DNA of 44,804 nt from Campylobacterota bacterium (GTDB taxonomy: Bacteria > Campylobacterota > Campylobacteria > Campylobacterales > Sulfurimonadaceae): NCBI GenBank assembly GCA_013607635.1, contig VCAY01000002.1, forward strand, positions 1 to 44,804, given 5' to 3'. Both the position numbers and the translations under genes were made by a program. Numbering within the stretch: the first letter of the stretch is position 1; each line of letters opens with the position of its first letter. Under the pieces are notes generated by a model, which was given only the letters and a program-made list of their open reading frames with translations, made no database searches and was not told where the DNA came from. This document shows, piece after piece, positions 35,224-44,780 of this stretch.

Positions 35224-36426
35224 CTACTCGTTCCTTAAAACTGTTAATATATCCACCTCGCTTGCTTTTTTTGCCGGATAGTAAGCAGAAAGTATTACAA
35301 TAAAAAATGCACCACAAACAATCATCACAAAATCTAGTAAATCTAGATCTAATGGTAAAGTAGAGGTTGGATAAACATCTTTTGGTAGATTTATAATATC
35401 AAATGTACTTAATGCCCAAATTCCACTAAGACCCAAAAACACCCCAGCAGCTATCCCTGCAAGACCGATAATAATCCCCAAATAAAGGAAAATCTTTTTA
35501 ATCTCCATTGTTGTTGCCCCCAAAGAGAGTAACAAAGCGATCTCTGCGCGTCTGTTCATCACCGTCATAAGCAGTGAAGAGATGATATTGATCGCAGCTA
35601 TAAGGATAATAAGCATCAACACAATAAACAAAGAGCTCTTTTCCATCTCCAAAGCAGCAAAGAAATTGACATTATCCTGCCACCAACCTTTGATACCCAC
35701 ACTTCTAGGTAATTGCTCCTGAATTTTTACAATATCTTCTCTTGGGTTTTTTGTATAGATGTGGATCCCATCGTACACATCACTTGGTATATGCAAAATA
35801 GTCTGTAATGCCTGCAAGGAGGTATAGTGATATGCCTTATCGTACGCTGAAAGGCCGGAATCAAAACTACTTTGCACGCGAAAACGTTTAATCTTTGGAG
35901 TTACACTAAGCCCCCCAGGTTCCACATTGGTAAAAATATAGATCAGTTTGTCATGGTGCGTTAACATAAACTCCTCTTTGAGAGTTTTACCAATGATCAC
36001 ATCAAACTTTTTAAACTGTTTTCCTTCGATCGCTTGGCGCATCACCTCATTAACACCGGCTTCATCTTCAAAATTGACACCAAAAATGTAGCCACCTTCA
36101 AGTTGCGTTCCACCTTTTGATATTACAGCTGACTGCACATAGGGGCTAAATTTTAGATAGGGAAATTTTGTTTCAAGATCGATCAAAAGATCTTGATTAA
36201 CTGCACCATAGAACCTCGGTAATACAGTCAAAGGATAGTTCATGATAGTGAGCTTCTTTTTAAACTCATTATCAAAGCCGTTCATCAGCGCCATAGCGAT
36301 CAGCAACACCATCACACCAAGTGTAATACCTAAAAAGGCAAGAAGTGCCGAGATAAAGATAAAAGGCTGCTCCTTATCAAAGCGTAAAAACTTCCCAACC
36401 AAATACTTTACAAGATTTTTTTTCAA
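35224..36426 (-). CDS. LolC/LolE-type lipoprotein-release ABC permease
   Basis: This 400-residue permease has a first span near residue 25 ([21 protein letters not shown]), a large periplasmic domain and three C-terminal spans, including the FtsX-like block with [20 protein letters not shown]. It moves lipoproteins from the inner membrane to LolA, with an ATPase (LolD) not seen here. In Campylobacterota one protein probably serves as both LolC and LolE (LolF-like). The start is TTG overlapping the secA stop (TTGA); no better start is near. It is probably co-translated with secA. Confidence 0.88.
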   Translation of the reverse strand: MKKNLVKYLVGKFLRFDKEQPFIFISALLAFLGITLGVMVLLIAMALMNGFDNEFKKKLTIMNYPLTVLPRFYGAVNQDLLIDLETKFPYLKFSPYVQSAVISKGGTQLEGGYIFGVNFEDEAGVNEVMRQAIEGKQFKKFDVIIGKTLKEEFMLTHHDKLIYIFTNVEPGGLSVTPKIKRFRVQSSFDSGLSAYDKAYHYTSLQALQTILHIPSDVYDGIHIYTKNPREDIVKIQEQLPRSVGIKGWWQDNVNFFAALEMEKSSLFIVLMLIILIAAINIISSLLMTVMNRRAEIALLLSLGATTMEIKKIFLYLGIIIGLAGIAAGVFLGLSGIWALSTFDIINLPKDVYPTSTLPLDLDLLDFVMIVCGAFFIVILSAYYPAKKASEVDILTVLRNE

Positions 36427-39002
36427 GAGGCGAATACACCTTTTTTAGGGCCGCTTTTACCGCAACATTGCTTGTATTTCTTCCCACTTCCACATGGACA
36501 AGGATCATTTCTGGCAACTTTTTTCTGTTTTGGCGCCTCTTGTTCTGAATCGCTTAAGAGATTTAGCTGCATCAGTGCATCTTGCTCTTTTTGTCTTTGT
36601 GCAAGCTCCTCAGCAACTCTTGCAGCTTCCTCCTCTGCAGACTCTACTCTAAACTGAATCATTTGCAGCGTTTTAATAGTATTAAACTTAATGGTTTGCG
36701 TCAGTTCCGTAAAAAGGTTATATGCCTCTTTTTTATATTCTACAAGAGGATCTTTTTGGTTGTATGCTCGCAAACGGATACCTGTTTTCATCCCATCCAT
36801 AGCATAAAGATGATCGCGCCACGCATTATCTAGCTCACGCAGATACAGCTCTCTTTCAACCTCGTGTCTTGTTGCATCATCAAGTACTTGGATCTTTTGC
36901 TCATAATCATTTTTCAGTGTATCGAGCACTTTATTGTAAAGATCTTCATACTCTAAACCGTTTAGCTCTAAAGCATCAATGGTAAAGTTAACCTCCTCTT
37001 GAAGTAATTCAGAAAGTTTTTCTCTGTTAAAATCCTCACTTGAAAGCTCTTCAAAGATACCACAAAGACTTAAAATGTGTGCAACATACTCTTCGCGTAT
37101 CTCATCGATTTTCGTAGCAATATCATACTCTTTATCAAGAAGTTGGTTTCTGAACTTGTAGATAATCTTTCTCTGTTCGTTGGCAACATCATCATACTCT
37201 AAGATATGTTTACGCCCCTCATAGTGCATTGTTTCAACTTTTTTCTGTGCTTTCTCAACGGCACGTGTCACCATTTTTGACTCAATATACTCGCCATCTT
37301 CAACACCAAGTCTCTCCATGATCGACTTGATCTTATCGCTTCCAAAAATACGCAGTAGATTATCTTCTAACGAGAGATAAAACTGTGTCGTTCCCGGATC
37401 ACCCTGACGACCTGAACGACCACGAAGCTGGTTATCAATACGGCGGTTCTCATGACGCTCCGTACCTATGATATACAGACCACCAAGCGCTTTAACCTCT
37501 TCATCAATCTTAATATCAACACCGCGACCTGCCATATTGGTTGCAATTGTTACTGCCCCTTTAGCACCGGCATCTTTAATGATCTCACCCTCTTGTTCAT
37601 GGTTTTTAGCATTTAAAACCGTGTGGGCAATTTTCTCTTTTTTCAATAAAGTATGAAGCACTTCAGATTTTTCAATAGAAGCTGTTCCTATAAGGATCGG
37701 TTGCCCTTTTTTATTGAGCTCTTTAATCTTGGTAATCACCGCATCAAATTTCTCTTGCTCTGTTTTATAGATAAGGTCATTTAAATCTTTTCTTGCCACC
37801 GGAATATTTGTCGGGATGCTCACAACATCTAAGTTGTAAATTTGTGACAGTTCCGTCGCTTCTGTTTCAGCAGTACCGGTCATCCCTGAGAGTTTATTAT
37901 ACATTCTAAAATAGTTTTGAAATGTAATATCGGCGAGTGTTTGTGTTTCTTCTTGAATATGCACACCCTCTTTTGCCTCTAAAGCTTGATGCAGTCCTTC
38001 GGAGAAACGGCGACCTTCGCTAAGTCGTCCTGTAAACTCATCTACAATAACCACTTCGTTGTCTTTAACAACATAATCAACATCTTTTTCAAACAGATAG
38101 TTTGCTTTGAGTGCCTGATCAAGCACATGTGGCAAAACGGAGTTCTCAACATTATAGAGGTTTTCCACACCAAAAAGTTCCTCAGCTTTTGTGATCCCCT
38201 CCTCTGTTAAAAGTACAACGCGATCTTTTTCATCAACTGTAAAGTGGGTCTCTTTTTCCATCTTAAGCGCAACATCATTCGCACGCACGTAGTCTTGCAT
38301 CTTTTTGTTAGTAGGTCCGGAGATAATAAGCGGAGTCCTTGCCTCATCTATCAAAATAGAATCCACTTCATCGATTACAACAAAATTATGCCCACGTTGC
38401 ACTTGATGCTCTTTGGAATAGCTCATATTGTCTCTAAGGTAGTCAAAACCAAACTCATTATTGGTTCCATAGGTTATATCAGCACTATAAGCTTCCCTTT
38501 TTTGCACAGGGTCATGCATATCTTCCAAAATCGTTCCAACACTCAGACCTAAAAACTCATACAGCTTACCCATCTCTGTCGCATCACGTTTCGCAAGATA
38601 GTCATTCACAGTTACAAGGTGTACCCCTTTGCCCTCCATTGCATTAAGCACAATCGGCAATGTTGCAACAAGCGTTTTACCCTCACCTGTTTTCATCTCG
38701 GCAATTTTGCCATCATGCAACACCATACCACCTATGAGTTGCACATCAAAGTGCCTCATACCAAGGACACGCTTTGAAGCTTCTCTTGTTATCGCAAAGG
38801 AATCCTCAAGGAGATCTTCTAAGCTCTTCTCACCCGATAAAACACTCTGCTTAAGTGCACCAAATGCCTCTTGCAACTCTTCATCGCTTAATGACGCATA
38901 CTTGCTTTCAAGCGCATTGATCGCATGAACACGTTTTTTATATCTTTTTAGCTCTCTATCGTTGGCAGTGCCAAATACCTTACCTAATAATGCCTGTAGC
39001 AT
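36423..39002 (-). CDS. secA: Preprotein translocase ATPase SecA
   Basis: The ATG at 39002 (859 aa) is the true start ([11 protein letters not shown]) with AAGG upstream; a 43-residue N-terminal extension in the frame is not SecA-like. Motifs in order: [20 protein letters not shown] (Walker A), the DEVD box [26 protein letters not shown] and [10 protein letters not shown]. The C-terminal zinc site is [15 protein letters not shown]. SecA drives secreted proteins through SecYEG. The order lolA - secA - Lol permease suggests linked control of envelope export. Confidence 0.97.
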   Translation of the reverse strand: MLQALLGKVFGTANDRELKRYKKRVHAINALESKYASLSDEELQEAFGALKQSVLSGEKSLEDLLEDSFAITREASKRVLGMRHFDVQLIGGMVLHDGKIAEMKTGEGKTLVATLPIVLNAMEGKGVHLVTVNDYLAKRDATEMGKLYEFLGLSVGTILEDMHDPVQKREAYSADITYGTNNEFGFDYLRDNMSYSKEHQVQRGHNFVVIDEVDSILIDEARTPLIISGPTNKKMQDYVRANDVALKMEKETHFTVDEKDRVVLLTEEGITKAEELFGVENLYNVENSVLPHVLDQALKANYLFEKDVDYVVKDNEVVIVDEFTGRLSEGRRFSEGLHQALEAKEGVHIQEETQTLADITFQNYFRMYNKLSGMTGTAETEATELSQIYNLDVVSIPTNIPVARKDLNDLIYKTEQEKFDAVITKIKELNKKGQPILIGTASIEKSEVLHTLLKKEKIAHTVLNAKNHEQEGEIIKDAGAKGAVTIATNMAGRGVDIKIDEEVKALGGLYIIGTERHENRRIDNQLRGRSGRQGDPGTTQFYLSLEDNLLRIFGSDKIKSIMERLGVEDGEYIESKMVTRAVEKAQKKVETMHYEGRKHILEYDDVANEQRKIIYKFRNQLLDKEYDIATKIDEIREEYVAHILSLCGIFEELSSEDFNREKLSELLQEEVNFTIDALELNGLEYEDLYNKVLDTLKNDYEQKIQVLDDATRHEVERELYLRELDNAWRDHLYAMDGMKTGIRLRAYNQKDPLVEYKKEAYNLFTELTQTIKFNTIKTLQMIQFRVESAEEEAARVAEELAQRQKEQDALMQLNLLSDSEQEAPKQKKVARNDPCPCGSGKKYKQCCGKSGPKKGVFAS

Positions 39003-39041
39003 TTGCAACCTTATATAATCAACTATATAATTTACTATATA

Positions 39042-39070
39042 GTGATAGGAAATTGCTATAATTCTATCAC
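39042..39070. promoter_or_regulatory. Inverted repeat in the secA-lolA gap
   Basis: GTGATAG (39042-39048) and CTATCAC (39064-39070) bracket 15 bp in the gap between divergent secA and lolA. A minus-strand TAGAAT -10-like box overlaps the right arm. A second repeat, CTATATA/TATATAG, lies at 39023-39042. The gap is very AT-rich and could be control DNA for both genes. Confidence 0.35.
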
Positions 39071-39106
39071 AGAAAAGTTTACAGAAAGTATAAACCACCG
39101 ATAGGA

Positions 39107-39112
39107 TATAAT
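39107..39112 (+). promoter_or_regulatory. -10 box of lolA
   Basis: A TATAAT in GGATATAATCA lies 29 nt before the lolA ATG. No clear -35 is seen. Confidence 0.55.
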
Positions 39113-39140
39113 CATAAACACAATCATACAAAGGAAAAAG

Positions 39141-39662
39141 ATGAAAAAAACCCTCTTAGCACTCTGCTTCGGATTAAGCAGCATCATAAGTGCAGATATA
39201 ACAAAACTTGTAACTTTTCAAGCAAATTTTGAGCAAATAATTATTGACGAACAAAATAAAAAAATCACCTACAAAGGCAATGTGATCACCTCCGCACCAA
39301 GTTTTGCAATGTGGAAATACAACAATCCAATCAACAAAACCGTTTATGTTTCCAAAGATAAAGTCGTTATCGTAGAGCCTGAACTCGAGCAAGCTATCAT
39401 CAAAAAAATCCAGAGTAATCTGGATTTTTTTTCACTGCTGCAACAAGCAAAAGAGATCAAAAAAGATCTTTATGTTGCAGATTATCTTCAGACCAAATAC
39501 TTCATCAAAACAGAGGGCTTAAAAATTGTCTCGATCGTTTACACAGATGAGTTTGAAAACAGAGTGCAGATACTTTTTCATGATCAAAAAGTGAATAAAA
39601 AAGTAGATTTTAAGCAGTTTACTCCGGCTATACCGCAAGAGTTTGATATTATCAACGACTAG
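39141..39662 (+). CDS. lolA: Outer-membrane lipoprotein carrier LolA
   Basis: This 173-residue periplasmic protein has a signal peptide ([18 protein letters not shown]). The LolA-fold pattern follows: [21 protein letters not shown], then [12 protein letters not shown] and [12 protein letters not shown]. It takes lipoproteins from the Lol permease and passes them to the outer membrane. It is shorter than E. coli LolA, as in Campylobacter. AAGGAAAAAG is the ribosome binding site. It is transcribed away from secA and ends near a double terminator shared with acnB. Confidence 0.9.
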   Translation: MKKTLLALCFGLSSIISADITKLVTFQANFEQIIIDEQNKKITYKGNVITSAPSFAMWKYNNPINKTVYVSKDKVVIVEPELEQAIIKKIQSNLDFFSLLQQAKEIKKDLYVADYLQTKYFIKTEGLKIVSIVYTDEFENRVQILFHDQKVNKKVDFKQFTPAIPQEFDIIND

Positions 39663-39712
39663 AAGTTAAAAAACTTCCAGTCAAGAAACTACAAACTATG
39701 CCAGTTTGTAGT
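39662..39712. terminator. Two hairpins between lolA and acnB
   Basis: GAAGTT/AACTTC (39662-39677) and ACTACAAACT/AGTTTGTAGT (39688-39712) lie in the gap between the convergent genes. The second overlaps the acnB stop codon. They can end transcription from both sides, though T-runs are short. Confidence 0.6.
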
Positions 39713-42242
39713 CTGGGATAAGGTTAAAGTTAAGATATTTGTAGATATCACCCTCTTTACCTATGATTTTCTTCGTAAGTTCAAGATACTCCTCTTTTGT
39801 AGGGATTTTACCAAGAAGCGCACATACAGCAGCCAGCTCAGCAGAACCAAGATACACCTGCGCACCTTTACCTAAACGGTTATCAAAGTTACGTGTTGAA
39901 GTTGAGAAAACAATCGCATTATCTGCAACACGTGCTTGGTTACCCATACATAAAGAACATCCAGGGATCTCAGTTCTCGCACCAGCTGCACCAAAGAGAG
40001 CGTAGTAACCCTCTTGTGTAAGCTGTTTTTCATCCATTTTTGTTGGAGGACATACCCACAGACGTGTTGGAACAGCACCTTCACCTTTGAGTACTTCACC
40101 AAGTGCACGGTAGTGACCGATATTTGTCATACAAGAACCAACAAATACTTCATCAATTTTTGTTGGGCGATTAGAAGCAAGCACTTCTGAAAGTGTTGCA
40201 ACATCATCCGGATCGTTTGGACACGCAAGGATTGGCTCTGTGATCTCGTTAAGATCGATCTCGATAACCGCAGCATATTCAGCATCAGCATCCGGTTCCA
40301 TAAGCTCAGGGTTTTTCAACCACTCTTCCATTTTTGCGATACGGCGCGCTAGTGTTCTGTGATCTTCATATCCAGCATCGATCATAGATTGAAGCAAAAC
40401 GATGTTTGATTTAAGGTACTCAATCACCGGTTCTGTATCAAGTCTCACTGTACAAGCAGCAGCTGAACGCTCTGCAGAGGCATCAGAAAGCTCAAACGCC
40501 TGCTCAGCTTTAAGATGTGGAAGACCCTCGATCTCCAAGATACGACCAGCGAAGATGTTTTTCTTACCTTTTTTCTCAACAGTAAGCAAACCATCCTTGA
40601 TCGCTTGGTGTGGGATCGCATTGACAAGATCACGCAAAGTGATACCCGGCTGCATCTCACCTTTAAATCTTACAAGAACAGACTCCGGCATAGTAAGTGG
40701 CATAGAACCGGTTACTGCAGCAAATGCAACAATACCAGAACCACCAGGGAAGCTGATTCCAATAGGAAAACGTGTATGTGAATCTGCACCTGTTCCTACA
40801 GTATCTGGAAGAACCATTCTGTTAAGCCAAGAGTGGATAACTCCATCACCCGGGCGAAGTGCAATACCACTTCTCATAGAGATAAAGTCTGGCAATGTGT
40901 GGTGCATTGTAACATCAGATGGTTTTGGATATGCTGCTGTATGACAGAAAGATTGCAATACAAGATCAGCATTAAATCCAAGAGCCGCAAGCTCTTTGAT
41001 CTCATCACGAGTCATTGGACCGGTTGTATCTTGAGAACCAACTGTACTCATCTGTGGCTCACAGTACATACCTGGGCGAACACCCTCTAGCCCACAAGCT
41101 TTACCTACCATTTTTTGCGCTAGTGTATAACCTTTGCCATTATCCGCCGGTTGCTCAGGTGCCAAGAAAAGATCGCTTGAACCCATCCCAAGAACACTGC
41201 GAGCTTTAGAGGTTAAACCACGACCGATAATCAGTGGAATACGACCACCTGCGCGAACTTCATCTGTGATTGTATTTGGGCGAAGTTTGAAAGTTGCGAT
41301 ACACTCACCGTTTTTATGCGCTTCACCTTTATATGGGTAGATATCGATCACATCACCCGTTTGCATACATGTAACATCCATCTCTAGTGGAAGCGCACCA
41401 GAGTCCTCACATGTAGCAAAGAAAATAGGGGCAATAATACCACCAATAACCACACCACCGGTTCTTTTGTTTGGAACACCTGGGATATCTTCACCCATGT
41501 GCCACTGTACTGAGTTAACACCAGATTTTCTTGAACTTCCTGTACCAACAACATCACCAACATAAGCTACAGGGTTGCCAAGCTCTTTAAGTTTGTTGAT
41601 TGTTCCAATAGGGTCTTCCATTTTTGCAGCAAGCATAGAGTTTGCATGAAGTGGAATGTCTGAACGAGTAAACGCTTCTGATGCAGGTGAAAGATCATCT
41701 GTATTTGTCTCACCAGGAACTTTGAAAACTGTCACTGTGATCTTTTCATCAAGTGCCGGCTTAGAAGTGAACCACTCACCCTTAGCCCATGAAGTCATAA
41801 CCTCAGTTGCAGCAGCATTACCAGCTTTGTGCAACTCTTCTACATCATTAAATGCATCATATACAAGAAGTGTATGGGAAAGTGCTTTTACAGCAGCAGC
41901 AACAACCTTCTCGTTTTTTGAACTAAGAGCATTGACAAGTGGTTTTACATTGTATCCACCTAGCATTTTTCCTAGCATCTCTACAGCCTTCTGCGGAGCT
42001 ATAGCAGCAACACGGTGCTCTTCAGAAGCGATCTCATTTAAAAATGCAGCTTTTACATAAGCAGCATCATCAACACCCGGAGAAACACGATTCTCTAGAA
42101 GTTCAAGCATCTCTTCAACATATTCACCAGTTTTGATAAACTCGATAACTTCCTCAGTCTGAGCAACTGTAAGCGGTAATGGAGGAACGCCAAGCGCTTC
42201 TCTTTCAGCTACATGAGCAGCATATTCTTCTCTAAAACCCAT
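39696..42242 (-). CDS. acnB: Aconitate hydratase B AcnB
   Basis: This 848-residue aconitase has the AcnB layout: an N-terminal HEAT-like helical domain (about residues 1-160), the swivelling domain and the Fe-S core. Cluster cysteines lie in [11 protein letters not shown] (about 432), GSCMTN (about 710) and [10 protein letters not shown] (about 768). It interconverts citrate and isocitrate in either TCA direction. In other bacteria AcnB without its cluster binds RNA. CAGGAAAG precedes the ATG and is itself part of the inverted repeat at 42250-42301. Confidence 0.96.
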   Translation of the reverse strand: MGFREEYAAHVAEREALGVPPLPLTVAQTEEVIEFIKTGEYVEEMLELLENRVSPGVDDAAYVKAAFLNEIASEEHRVAAIAPQKAVEMLGKMLGGYNVKPLVNALSSKNEKVVAAAVKALSHTLLVYDAFNDVEELHKAGNAAATEVMTSWAKGEWFTSKPALDEKITVTVFKVPGETNTDDLSPASEAFTRSDIPLHANSMLAAKMEDPIGTINKLKELGNPVAYVGDVVGTGSSRKSGVNSVQWHMGEDIPGVPNKRTGGVVIGGIIAPIFFATCEDSGALPLEMDVTCMQTGDVIDIYPYKGEAHKNGECIATFKLRPNTITDEVRAGGRIPLIIGRGLTSKARSVLGMGSSDLFLAPEQPADNGKGYTLAQKMVGKACGLEGVRPGMYCEPQMSTVGSQDTTGPMTRDEIKELAALGFNADLVLQSFCHTAAYPKPSDVTMHHTLPDFISMRSGIALRPGDGVIHSWLNRMVLPDTVGTGADSHTRFPIGISFPGGSGIVAFAAVTGSMPLTMPESVLVRFKGEMQPGITLRDLVNAIPHQAIKDGLLTVEKKGKKNIFAGRILEIEGLPHLKAEQAFELSDASAERSAAACTVRLDTEPVIEYLKSNIVLLQSMIDAGYEDHRTLARRIAKMEEWLKNPELMEPDADAEYAAVIEIDLNEITEPILACPNDPDDVATLSEVLASNRPTKIDEVFVGSCMTNIGHYRALGEVLKGEGAVPTRLWVCPPTKMDEKQLTQEGYYALFGAAGARTEIPGCSLCMGNQARVADNAIVFSTSTRNFDNRLGKGAQVYLGSAELAAVCALLGKIPTKEEYLELTKKIIGKEGDIYKYLNFNLIPDYKLA

Positions 42243-42249
42243 TTTCTTT

Positions 42250-42301
42250 CCTGTTTGGTAAAATTTTGAGTATTATAGCCAATAAAAAATTACCAAACAG
42301 G
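42250..42301. promoter_or_regulatory. acnB promoter bracketed by a 12-bp inverted repeat
   Basis: CCTGTTTGGTAA (42250-42261) and its exact reverse complement TTACCAAACAGG (42290-42301) enclose 28 bp. Between them TATAAT (42272-42277, minus strand) is the likely -10 of acnB. One arm lies at the -35 region, the other covers the leader and the ribosome binding site. A ten-base copy, CCTGTTTGGT, recurs at 42407-42416. These look like binding sites of a repressor or a dimeric regulator. Confidence 0.65.
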
Positions 42302-42367
42302 AATATGTTACAAAACGATACACTAAAAAAGTTTTTTTAAAAAATATGTTTATTTTCGTAACATATT
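42302..42367. repeat. 10-bp inverted repeat upstream of acnB
   Basis: AATATGTTAC (42302-42311) and GTAACATATT (42358-42367) are exact reverse complements, 46 bp apart, with an A/T-rich core. It directly abuts the 42250-42301 repeat. Confidence 0.5.
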
Positions 42368-42372
42368 GCTGT

Positions 42373-42407
42373 GCAAACCTACCGTCTGACTTCACCGACA
42401 GGTTTGC
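42373..42407. repeat. 8-bp stem-loop behind the restriction-modification operon
   Basis: GCAAACCT (42373-42380) pairs with AGGTTTGC (42400-42407). An alternative stem ACAGG/CCTGT (42398-42411) is mutually exclusive with it. No T-run follows on the minus strand, so it may be a weak terminator of the methyltransferase gene or an operator. Confidence 0.4.
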
Positions 42408-42436
42408 CTGTTTGGTGCAAGGATTTATTAGATGAT

Positions 42437-43207
42437 TTACTTTCTAAATACAAGTAAATGCTCATGCATAATTAATAAAAAATTATACTCTTTACTTTTA
42501 TTTACCCAAAAAACCGTTGCTTTACAATTGTGTTGATGTTTTATTATATCTTCTTTTAATTCAAATCCAATTTTTAAAAATCGTTCCATAACTTTAAAAG
42601 CTAATGGTTGATACATTTTGTTTCTTCTTGTATCTCCAATTAAAACTGCACAATAACAATCATTTTTTAATACTCTATAAAACTCATATGCAACCTTTTC
42701 CATTTCGTCGCAAAATTTATCTAAATCATGAATATTTGATAAATCTTCGTCTATTTGTTTATTGCTATATTTTATAATATCTGCATATGGTGGATGATTA
42801 AGTATAAAATCTATACTTTTATCTTTTAACATTGATAATTTTCTACTATCATTTAACTCAACTTTTATTTTAGGATTATATTTACTCTCAAAATTTATCA
42901 CTTCTTTTGTAAGCTCTATTGCTTCTGGATTTATATCAAGAGCCAATAAATTTCTATTTAAAAGTTTGCACTCTATTGCAGTTGTCCCACCACCTACCAT
43001 TGGATCAAGTAAAAAATCACCCTCTTTTGAATATCGTAAAATTAAATTCCTTACAACTTCTGGTGCCCAATTACCTCTATATTTGCTATTATGTGTAGCC
43101 CACTTACCTCTACGAGTAAAGCTCCAAACTGTTGTACACTCTTGTTCAAAATTATCTGGATTTAGTTTTTTTATTTTTTGCTTGATTTTTTTCTGCACTC
43201 TCTGCAC
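42437..43207 (-). CDS. DNA methyltransferase (beta-type, N4/N6), second of the R-M operon
   Basis: This 256-residue methyltransferase (GTG at 43207, or GTG at 43198) puts the HSKYRGNWAP region first, then the SAM motif LLDPMVGGGTTAIE near residue 67. The catalytic motif NHPPYADIIKY is near 136, with His for the usual Ser/Asp before PPY. This order (catalytic region after SAM motif, N-terminal target part) fits amino-methyltransferases of N4C/N6A type. With a D12 enzyme in the same operon, the two may each methylate one strand of an asymmetric site. Its start overlaps the four-cysteine gene by 37 nt. Codon use is very AT-rich. Confidence 0.85.
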   Translation of the reverse strand: MQRVQKKIKQKIKKLNPDNFEQECTTVWSFTRRGKWATHNSKYRGNWAPEVVRNLILRYSKEGDFLLDPMVGGGTTAIECKLLNRNLLALDINPEAIELTKEVINFESKYNPKIKVELNDSRKLSMLKDKSIDFILNHPPYADIIKYSNKQIDEDLSNIHDLDKFCDEMEKVAYEFYRVLKNDCYCAVLIGDTRRNKMYQPLAFKVMERFLKIGFELKEDIIKHQHNCKATVFWVNKSKEYNFLLIMHEHLLVFRK

Positions 43208-43341
43208 CAGCTTTGATTTCTCATAGAATTTTTATTCATGTTTCTAAAGCCAAATTTATTATCAAGTTCTTGATATGTAGTTGCAATTACTTTTTTACAT
43301 TTTAGACAAGTATGAGGTAGTGTTATTTTTCCTTTTGACAT
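43171..43341 (-). CDS. Small four-cysteine (zinc-ribbon-like) protein in the R-M operon
   Basis: An ATG at 43341 opens a 56-residue frame that ends at TAA (43171-43173). AAGGAT stands 7 nt before it. It has two CxxC pairs, TCLKCKK near residue 12 and WCRECRK near 46, and is strongly basic: a likely zinc ribbon. It lies between the endonuclease (15 nt behind its stop) and the second methyltransferase, overlapping the latter. It may be a control protein, a DNA-binding partner of one enzyme, or a zinc domain that is fused in relatives. Function unknown. Confidence 0.65.
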   Translation of the reverse strand: MSKGKITLPHTCLKCKKVIATTYQELDNKFGFRNMNKNSMRNQSWCRECRKKSSKK

Positions 43342-43356
43342 GTTATTTATCCTTAA

Positions 43357-43914
43357 TTATGTTGGAACTGGCAAACCAATTTCGTGTAATGGTAAATATT
43401 CAAAATAATATCTACAATTCATATAAATTATATAGTCCAATGTATCTTTGTATTCTGATTTTCTAAACCAATCATTTAAAATGTAGATATATTCCACATT
43501 GTGATTAAGTGGTGCAAATAATCTTTTATATTGACTCAATTTAAATCCACATGTTTGTAATTTTTCATCAACACTTCCAGCAACTTCTTGGTATTTTACT
43601 TCTATAATAAATACTGTATTGTTGCTTATTACATAAATTGCATCATCAGGTAACAGTTTTTTAGATAATATTTTTTTCCAATCAATACCTACAGTCTCTA
43701 AATATCTGTATAATTCATGCTTTTTAAAAGATTCCGCTACTAATTGTCCTTGATAGTAGATGTTAAAGCCCATTGTTTGTTTTTTCTGGTTTAATGGTTT
43801 AGCAATACAAGAATATCCTTTAACTTTATCATTTAAGTATGTAACTATATCCACCACACCTTCAAAATAAATGCCAGTTTGTGTATTGCTTCCACCAATT
43901 CCACCTTTTACCAC
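43357..43914 (-). CDS. Type II restriction endonuclease, PD-(D/E)XK type
   Basis: This 185-residue protein starts with GTG at 43914, with AGGAG well spaced upstream; it overlaps the methyltransferase before it by 7 nt. The nuclease core reads LLPDDAIYVISNNTVFIIEVKYQ near residues 87-110: PD, then E-V-K (PD-(D/E)XK). SVDEKLQTCGFKLSQYKRL follows, a helix common in such enzymes. GGIGGSNTQTGIYFE begins the protein. The recognition site cannot be told from sequence. Family placement rests on the motif and on the flanking methyltransferases. Confidence 0.8.
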   Translation of the reverse strand: MVKGGIGGSNTQTGIYFEGVVDIVTYLNDKVKGYSCIAKPLNQKKQTMGFNIYYQGQLVAESFKKHELYRYLETVGIDWKKILSKKLLPDDAIYVISNNTVFIIEVKYQEVAGSVDEKLQTCGFKLSQYKRLFAPLNHNVEYIYILNDWFRKSEYKDTLDYIIYMNCRYYFEYLPLHEIGLPVPT

Positions 43915-44780
43915 TCTCTACTCCTTATTAAAACTTCTGTAATCTTTCCTCGTCCATTACTTTTACTATTAATAAATCTATTTGCATTAACAATTTTTAT
44001 ATCATAATTTTTATACAAATCTTTAATAAATTTTGTATCAGAATTGCTTTGAATTATCTTGACACCCATATCTGATAACTTATCAAATACTTCAAAAAGT
44101 TCAAACTGCTCATCTTCTAAAAAACAGTTACTATCGTATGAAGTAAAATTTGAAGTATCATTTAATGGATAGTATGGCGGGTCAAAATAAACCAAATCAT
44201 CTTTTTTTGCTTCTTTTAAAACTTCTTTAAAAGATTGATGTTTGATAGTAACATTTTGTAAAGCTTCACTTGCACTTAAAATCACATCACGATCAGCTAT
44301 ATTTGGATTTTTATAACTTCCCATTGGAGTATTAAAGTATCCTTTTTTATTTACACGATAAAGTCCATTAAAGCAAGTTTTATTTAAGTATATAAATCTC
44401 GTTGCTTTTTCAAGACTTGATAAATTTTTATAATCTTTTTTTCTATCAAGTTCTCTTATTTGATAATAAAACTCCTTAGAATGTTGCTCTTTATACTTTT
44501 CAAGTTTAGCAATTAGTTCAAAAGGATTATTTTTGATAATGTTATAAGTGTCAACCAATTCACTATTTATATCTGAAAGTATTACTTTTTTATTTTTAAG
44601 TATTCCTTTTGAAAAAAGTTCAAAAAAAACTGCACCGCCACCAATAAAAGGCTCATAATAGCTGTTAAATTTTTTCGGAAATAGTGGTAAAATTTGCTCT
44701 AATAAACCTCTCTTTCCACCTACCCATTTAATGAATGGCTGATATTGTTTAGTAAATAATGTTTTTATTTTTGCTGTCAT
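43908..44780 (-). CDS. D12-class (Dam-like) adenine DNA methyltransferase
   Basis: This 290-residue N6-adenine methyltransferase of the alpha/D12 group has FIKWVGGKRGLLEQI near residue 17 and YYEPFIGGGAVFFEL near 42 (SAM site). TCFNGLYRVNKKGYFNTP follows near 135, and the catalytic DPPYYPLNDTSNFTSY is near 199. It resembles Dam and DpnM; a GATC site is possible but unproven. First gene of the operon, so host protection is made before the nuclease. Only 24 nt of the window lie upstream, so its promoter is not visible. Confidence 0.92.
   Translation of the reverse strand: MTAKIKTLFTKQYQPFIKWVGGKRGLLEQILPLFPKKFNSYYEPFIGGGAVFFELFSKGILKNKKVILSDINSELVDTYNIIKNNPFELIAKLEKYKEQHSKEFYYQIRELDRKKDYKNLSSLEKATRFIYLNKTCFNGLYRVNKKGYFNTPMGSYKNPNIADRDVILSASEALQNVTIKHQSFKEVLKEAKKDDLVYFDPPYYPLNDTSNFTSYDSNCFLEDEQFELFEVFDKLSDMGVKIIQSNSDTKFIKDLYKNYDIKIVNANRFINSKSNGRGKITEVLIRSREW

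Noticed and set aside
38690-39131. N-terminal extension of SecA to a start near 39131
   Set aside because: The extra 43 residues are Tyr/Ile/Cys-rich, unlike any SecA, and run through the AT-rich secA-lolA control region; the ATG at 39002 has a good ribosome binding site and starts the conserved [11 protein letters not shown].
42373-42416. Hairpin behind the restriction-modification operon taken as a second attC
   Set aside because: No GTTRRRY core site or paired R boxes at the ends; only an ordinary 8-bp stem.
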